From: Rhodeus uyekii
Taxonomy: Eukaryota > Chordata > Actinopteri > Cypriniformes > Acheilognathidae
Assembly (NCBI GenBank): GCA_037043235.1
Contig: JAWRVZ010000048.1
Location: 2,672,001-2,736,000 of the forward strand
Length of the DNA stretch: 64,000 nt
Direction: 5' to 3'
This document shows positions 62,082-64,000 of this stretch, one piece after another; the first letter of the stretch is position 1, and every line of letters starts with the position of its first letter. Both the position numbers and the translations under genes were made by a program. The notes below the pieces were generated by a model. That model made no database searches. It had not been told where the DNA came from and saw nothing but the letters and a program-made list of their open reading frames with translations.

Positions 62082-64000
62082 ATTCTGGACGGCCAGTGGG
62101 GGGCCACTAGCGTGAGACGGACCTTGTCCCGGCGAACCTTGGCCAGAACTCCCGGGAGCAGAGCGATCGGGGGAAAAGCATACAGGCGTAACCTCGGCCA
62201 TGCCTGCGTCACGGCATCCCGCCCCAGAGGCGCTGGATGTGTGAGTGAAAACCACAGAGGGCAATGGGAGTTTTCTACCGAGGCAAACAGGTCGACCTGT
62301 GCCTTTCCGAACCTTTCCCAAATTTGCTCCACCACCTCGGGGTGGAGTCGCCATTCCCCTGGTCTCGCCCCCTGTCTCGACAGGGCGTCTGCTCCCACAT
62401 TCTGGACCCCCGGGATGTAAGCCGCCCGGATGGAGAGCAGCTTTCCCTGGGCCCAGAGGAGGATCTGTCGCGCCATCTTGTAAAGTGGTCGCGAACGCAG
62501 ACCCCCCTGGTGATTGATATACGCAACCGCAGTCATGCTGTCGGTGAAAACAGTGACATGGTGGTCGCGAAGGTCCGGTAGGAACGCACGGAGTGCTTTG
62601 CGGATCGCCAGTAACTCTAACATGTTTATGTGCCAGGTTTGGTGCCGACTGTTCCATAGACCTTGTGAGGAGCGGTCTCTCAAGACCGCCCCCCAGCCCG
62701 AGAGGGAGGCATCTGTCGAGAGAGAGACTCTCCGAGCCAGAGCCCCTAGCACTGGGCCTTGAGACAGAAACCAAGGATTCTTCCACATACTCAAGGCGCG
62801 TAGGCATCGCCCCGTGACCTTGATAATGCGAAGCGGGTTCCCTTTCGGGGAAAACCCCTTGGTCTTTAGCCACCACTGCAGGGGTCTCATGTGCAGCAGG
62901 CCCAACGGGATGACGCAGGAAGCCGCTGCCATGAGCCCTAACACCCTCTGGAAGTGTCTGACAGTGAGTGGCTGGCCTAACTTGATGCTCTTGACGGCTG
63001 AACAGATAACTTGGATGCGCCCGGGGGAAAGCCGGGCCGACATCGCTACTGAGTCCCAGACGACTCCCAAGAAGGTGGTTCTCTGAGCAGGAGAAAGGAC
63101 ACTCTTCTTGGCGTTCAGCCTCAACCCCAGCTCCTTTATGTGTGCGAGCACTACATCTCGATGTTGCTCCGCCAACTGCGGCGACTGGGCCAGAATAAGC
63201 CAGTCGTCTATATAGTTTAAGACACGGATGCCCCGTGACCGCAGGGGAGCTAGAGCAGCGTCCACGACTTTCGTAAACGTGCGGGGTGAGAGCGCTAGGC
63301 CGAAAGGAAGCACCCGATACTGGTACGCCTTTCCCCCAAAGGCGAACCTCAGGAACTTCCTGTGTTGCGGAAGGATGGAGACATGGAAATAAGCGTCCTT
63401 GAGGTCGACTGTGACAAACCAATCCTCGGATCTGATCTGCACTACGATCTGTTTGAGCGTTAGCATTTTGAACTTTAGACGCTTGACCGCACGATTCAAG
63501 AGACGTAAATCCAGAATGGGCCGCAACCCTCCATCCTTCTTTGGAACTATGAAGTACCGGCTGTAGAACCCGGACTTGCTCTCTGCGAGGGGTACATACT
63601 CGATGGCCCCTTTCGCCAGCAAAGTGTCTACTTCTTGTTCAATGACCAGAGCCTGCTGAGGGCCTACAGCAGACTGTAGGACCCCCGAGAACTGGGGTGG
63701 TGAGACCCCGAACTGAATGGCGTACCCTAAGGTGACCGTGCGCAGGACCCACTGAGAGATACCGGGTAGCCGTGACCACGCATCCCGGAATTCTACTAGG
63801 GGAACCAGCCTCCCGGGGCTGGCCTCTGGTGCTGATGGCATGTCCACCACTGGGCCGGGATTTCCGGATTCCCGGGTGGAGTGCTCTAGGACCCTCCTCA
63901 GAGGGGGTGGTTTTCCCATGGCGGGCTGACTGGTCAGCTGCTCCAGGGATACACCACCTTGTTGAGGCTTGGCGTCAGGGCCGCTTGCTCTTAGCCTTCT
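61928..64000 (-). CDS. DIRS1-like reverse transcriptase/RNase H, 5' partial
   Basis: Copies the element's RNA into DNA and degrades the RNA strand. The frame is open from the window edge to TAG at 61928; 27 codons precede the first visible Met (63919), so the true start may lie outside. Numbering from that Met: RT palm with Asp172 in VDLKDAYFHV, motif B LPFGLALSPRTF (204-215), and the catalytic YIDD box (236-239). RNase H has Asp403 (STDAS), Glu435 (NMLELLAI), Asp460 (VFTDSM) and Asp511 (GADALS), all four expected residues. A conserved DIRS tail follows (LHPEVVEQIW, QVDLFAS, LVAPHWP). All 663 residues from Met63919 are free of stops. It overlaps the recombinase frame at its end, the usual DIRS arrangement. 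Family assignment is strong; activity is inferred from intact motifs only. Confidence 0.95.
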   Translation of the reverse strand, partial: RRLRASGPDAKPQQGGVSLEQLTSQPAMGKPPPLRRVLEHSTRESGNPGPVVDMPSAPEASPGRLVPLVEFRDAWSRLPGISQWVLRTVTLGYAIQFGVSPPQFSGVLQSAVGPQQALVIEQEVDTLLAKGAIEYVPLAESKSGFYSRYFIVPKKDGGLRPILDLRLLNRAVKRLKFKMLTLKQIVVQIRSEDWFVTVDLKDAYFHVSILPQHRKFLRFAFGGKAYQYRVLPFGLALSPRTFTKVVDAALAPLRSRGIRVLNYIDDWLILAQSPQLAEQHRDVVLAHIKELGLRLNAKKSVLSPAQRTTFLGVVWDSVAMSARLSPGRIQVICSAVKSIKLGQPLTVRHFQRVLGLMAAASCVIPLGLLHMRPLQWWLKTKGFSPKGNPLRIIKVTGRCLRALSMWKNPWFLSQGPVLGALARRVSLSTDASLSGWGAVLRDRSSQGLWNSRHQTWHINMLELLAIRKALRAFLPDLRDHHVTVFTDSMTAVAYINHQGGLRSRPLYKMARQILLWAQGKLLSIRAAYIPGVQNVGADALSRQGARPGEWRLHPEVVEQIWERFGKAQVDLFASVENSHCPLWFSLTHPAPLGRDAVTQAWPRLRLYAFPPIALLPGVLAKVRRDKVRLTLVAPHWPSRIWFADLVSLLDGVPWEIPIRRDLLSQAEGCILHPQPGPLKLWVWPLRGPSS

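Larger units (their letters stand above)
60529..64000 (-). mobile_element. DIRS1-like tyrosine-recombinase retrotransposon, 3' part
   Basis: Minus-strand element cut by the right window edge. In element order it shows an RT/RNase H frame, an overlapping tyrosine recombinase frame, an internal complementary region and a terminal repeat ending at 60529. DIRS elements use a tyrosine recombinase instead of an integrase, integrate from a circular intermediate and make no target duplication. The element is clearly richer in G+C and CpG than the flanking DNA. The RT/RH frame is intact, which suggests a recent insertion, but the recombinase is frameshifted. The gag region and the 5' terminal repeat lie beyond the window. 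Confidence 0.93.

Noticed and set aside
61992..63086. Several plus-strand open frames of 74-142 codons
   Set aside because: They lie antisense to the RT/RH and recombinase frames in G+C-rich DNA and show no domain.
60984..63422. A single 812-residue protein
   Set aside because: Only the last part (from about 62081) has tyrosine-recombinase sequence. The upstream part is the RT/RH region read in the wrong frame.
1..64000. CRISPR array, bacterial operon or phage
   Set aside because: There are no regular spaced repeats, ribosome-binding-site/gene trains or bacterial gene density. All evidence points to a fish nuclear genome.

Overview
The window reads as nuclear DNA of a teleost fish, most likely a cyprinid (carp, goldfish or zebrafish relatives). 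I infer this from repeats I recognise by eye: a DIRS1-like tyrosine-recombinase retrotransposon, tRNA-derived SINE pieces, Tc1-like transposase relics, and several dispersed repeats typical of cyprinid intergenic DNA. The background is AT-rich and full of microsatellites. No database search was possible, so family names rest on motifs and recollection.

From 1 to about 60.5 kb I find no host protein-coding gene, rRNA, tRNA gene or CRISPR array. Long open frames there are short, have no recognisable domain, or fall in simple repeats. This part is intergenic or deep intronic DNA containing: solo LTRs of one related family (1170-1517 minus, 6408-6769, 7268-7572, 15446-15791, 33998-34329, 40411-40879), three of them with exact 5-bp target duplications; other LTRs or LTR-like segments (27871-28140, 43438-43887, 46551-46878, 47050-47268); short DNA transposons (28502-28553, 49288-49680, 57737-57923, 57969-58386); Tc1-like relics (39805-40170, 53850-54240); SINE pieces; and old DIRS fragments (7775-7920, 12440-12845, 16698-16785).

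From 60529 to the right edge the composition changes to G+C-rich. This is the 3' half of a DIRS1-like element on the minus strand. Reading leftwards it has a reverse transcriptase/RNase H frame (open through the window edge to 61928), an overlapping tyrosine recombinase frame (about 62081 to 60984), an internal complementary region (60780 onward) and a structured terminal repeat ending at 60529. The RT/RH frame is uninterrupted with all visible catalytic residues. The recombinase frame shifts and stops two codons before the expected catalytic tyrosine, so this copy looks recently inserted but defective unless the shift is an assembly error.

I found no convincing new biological system. The items most worth checking are the DIRS terminus with its three-hairpin fold and internal complementary region, the recombinase frameshift, a 31-bp perfect inverted repeat pair 3.8 kb apart, a degenerate hammerhead-ribozyme-like core, and the unexplained G+C-rich block at 24.7-25.0 kb.
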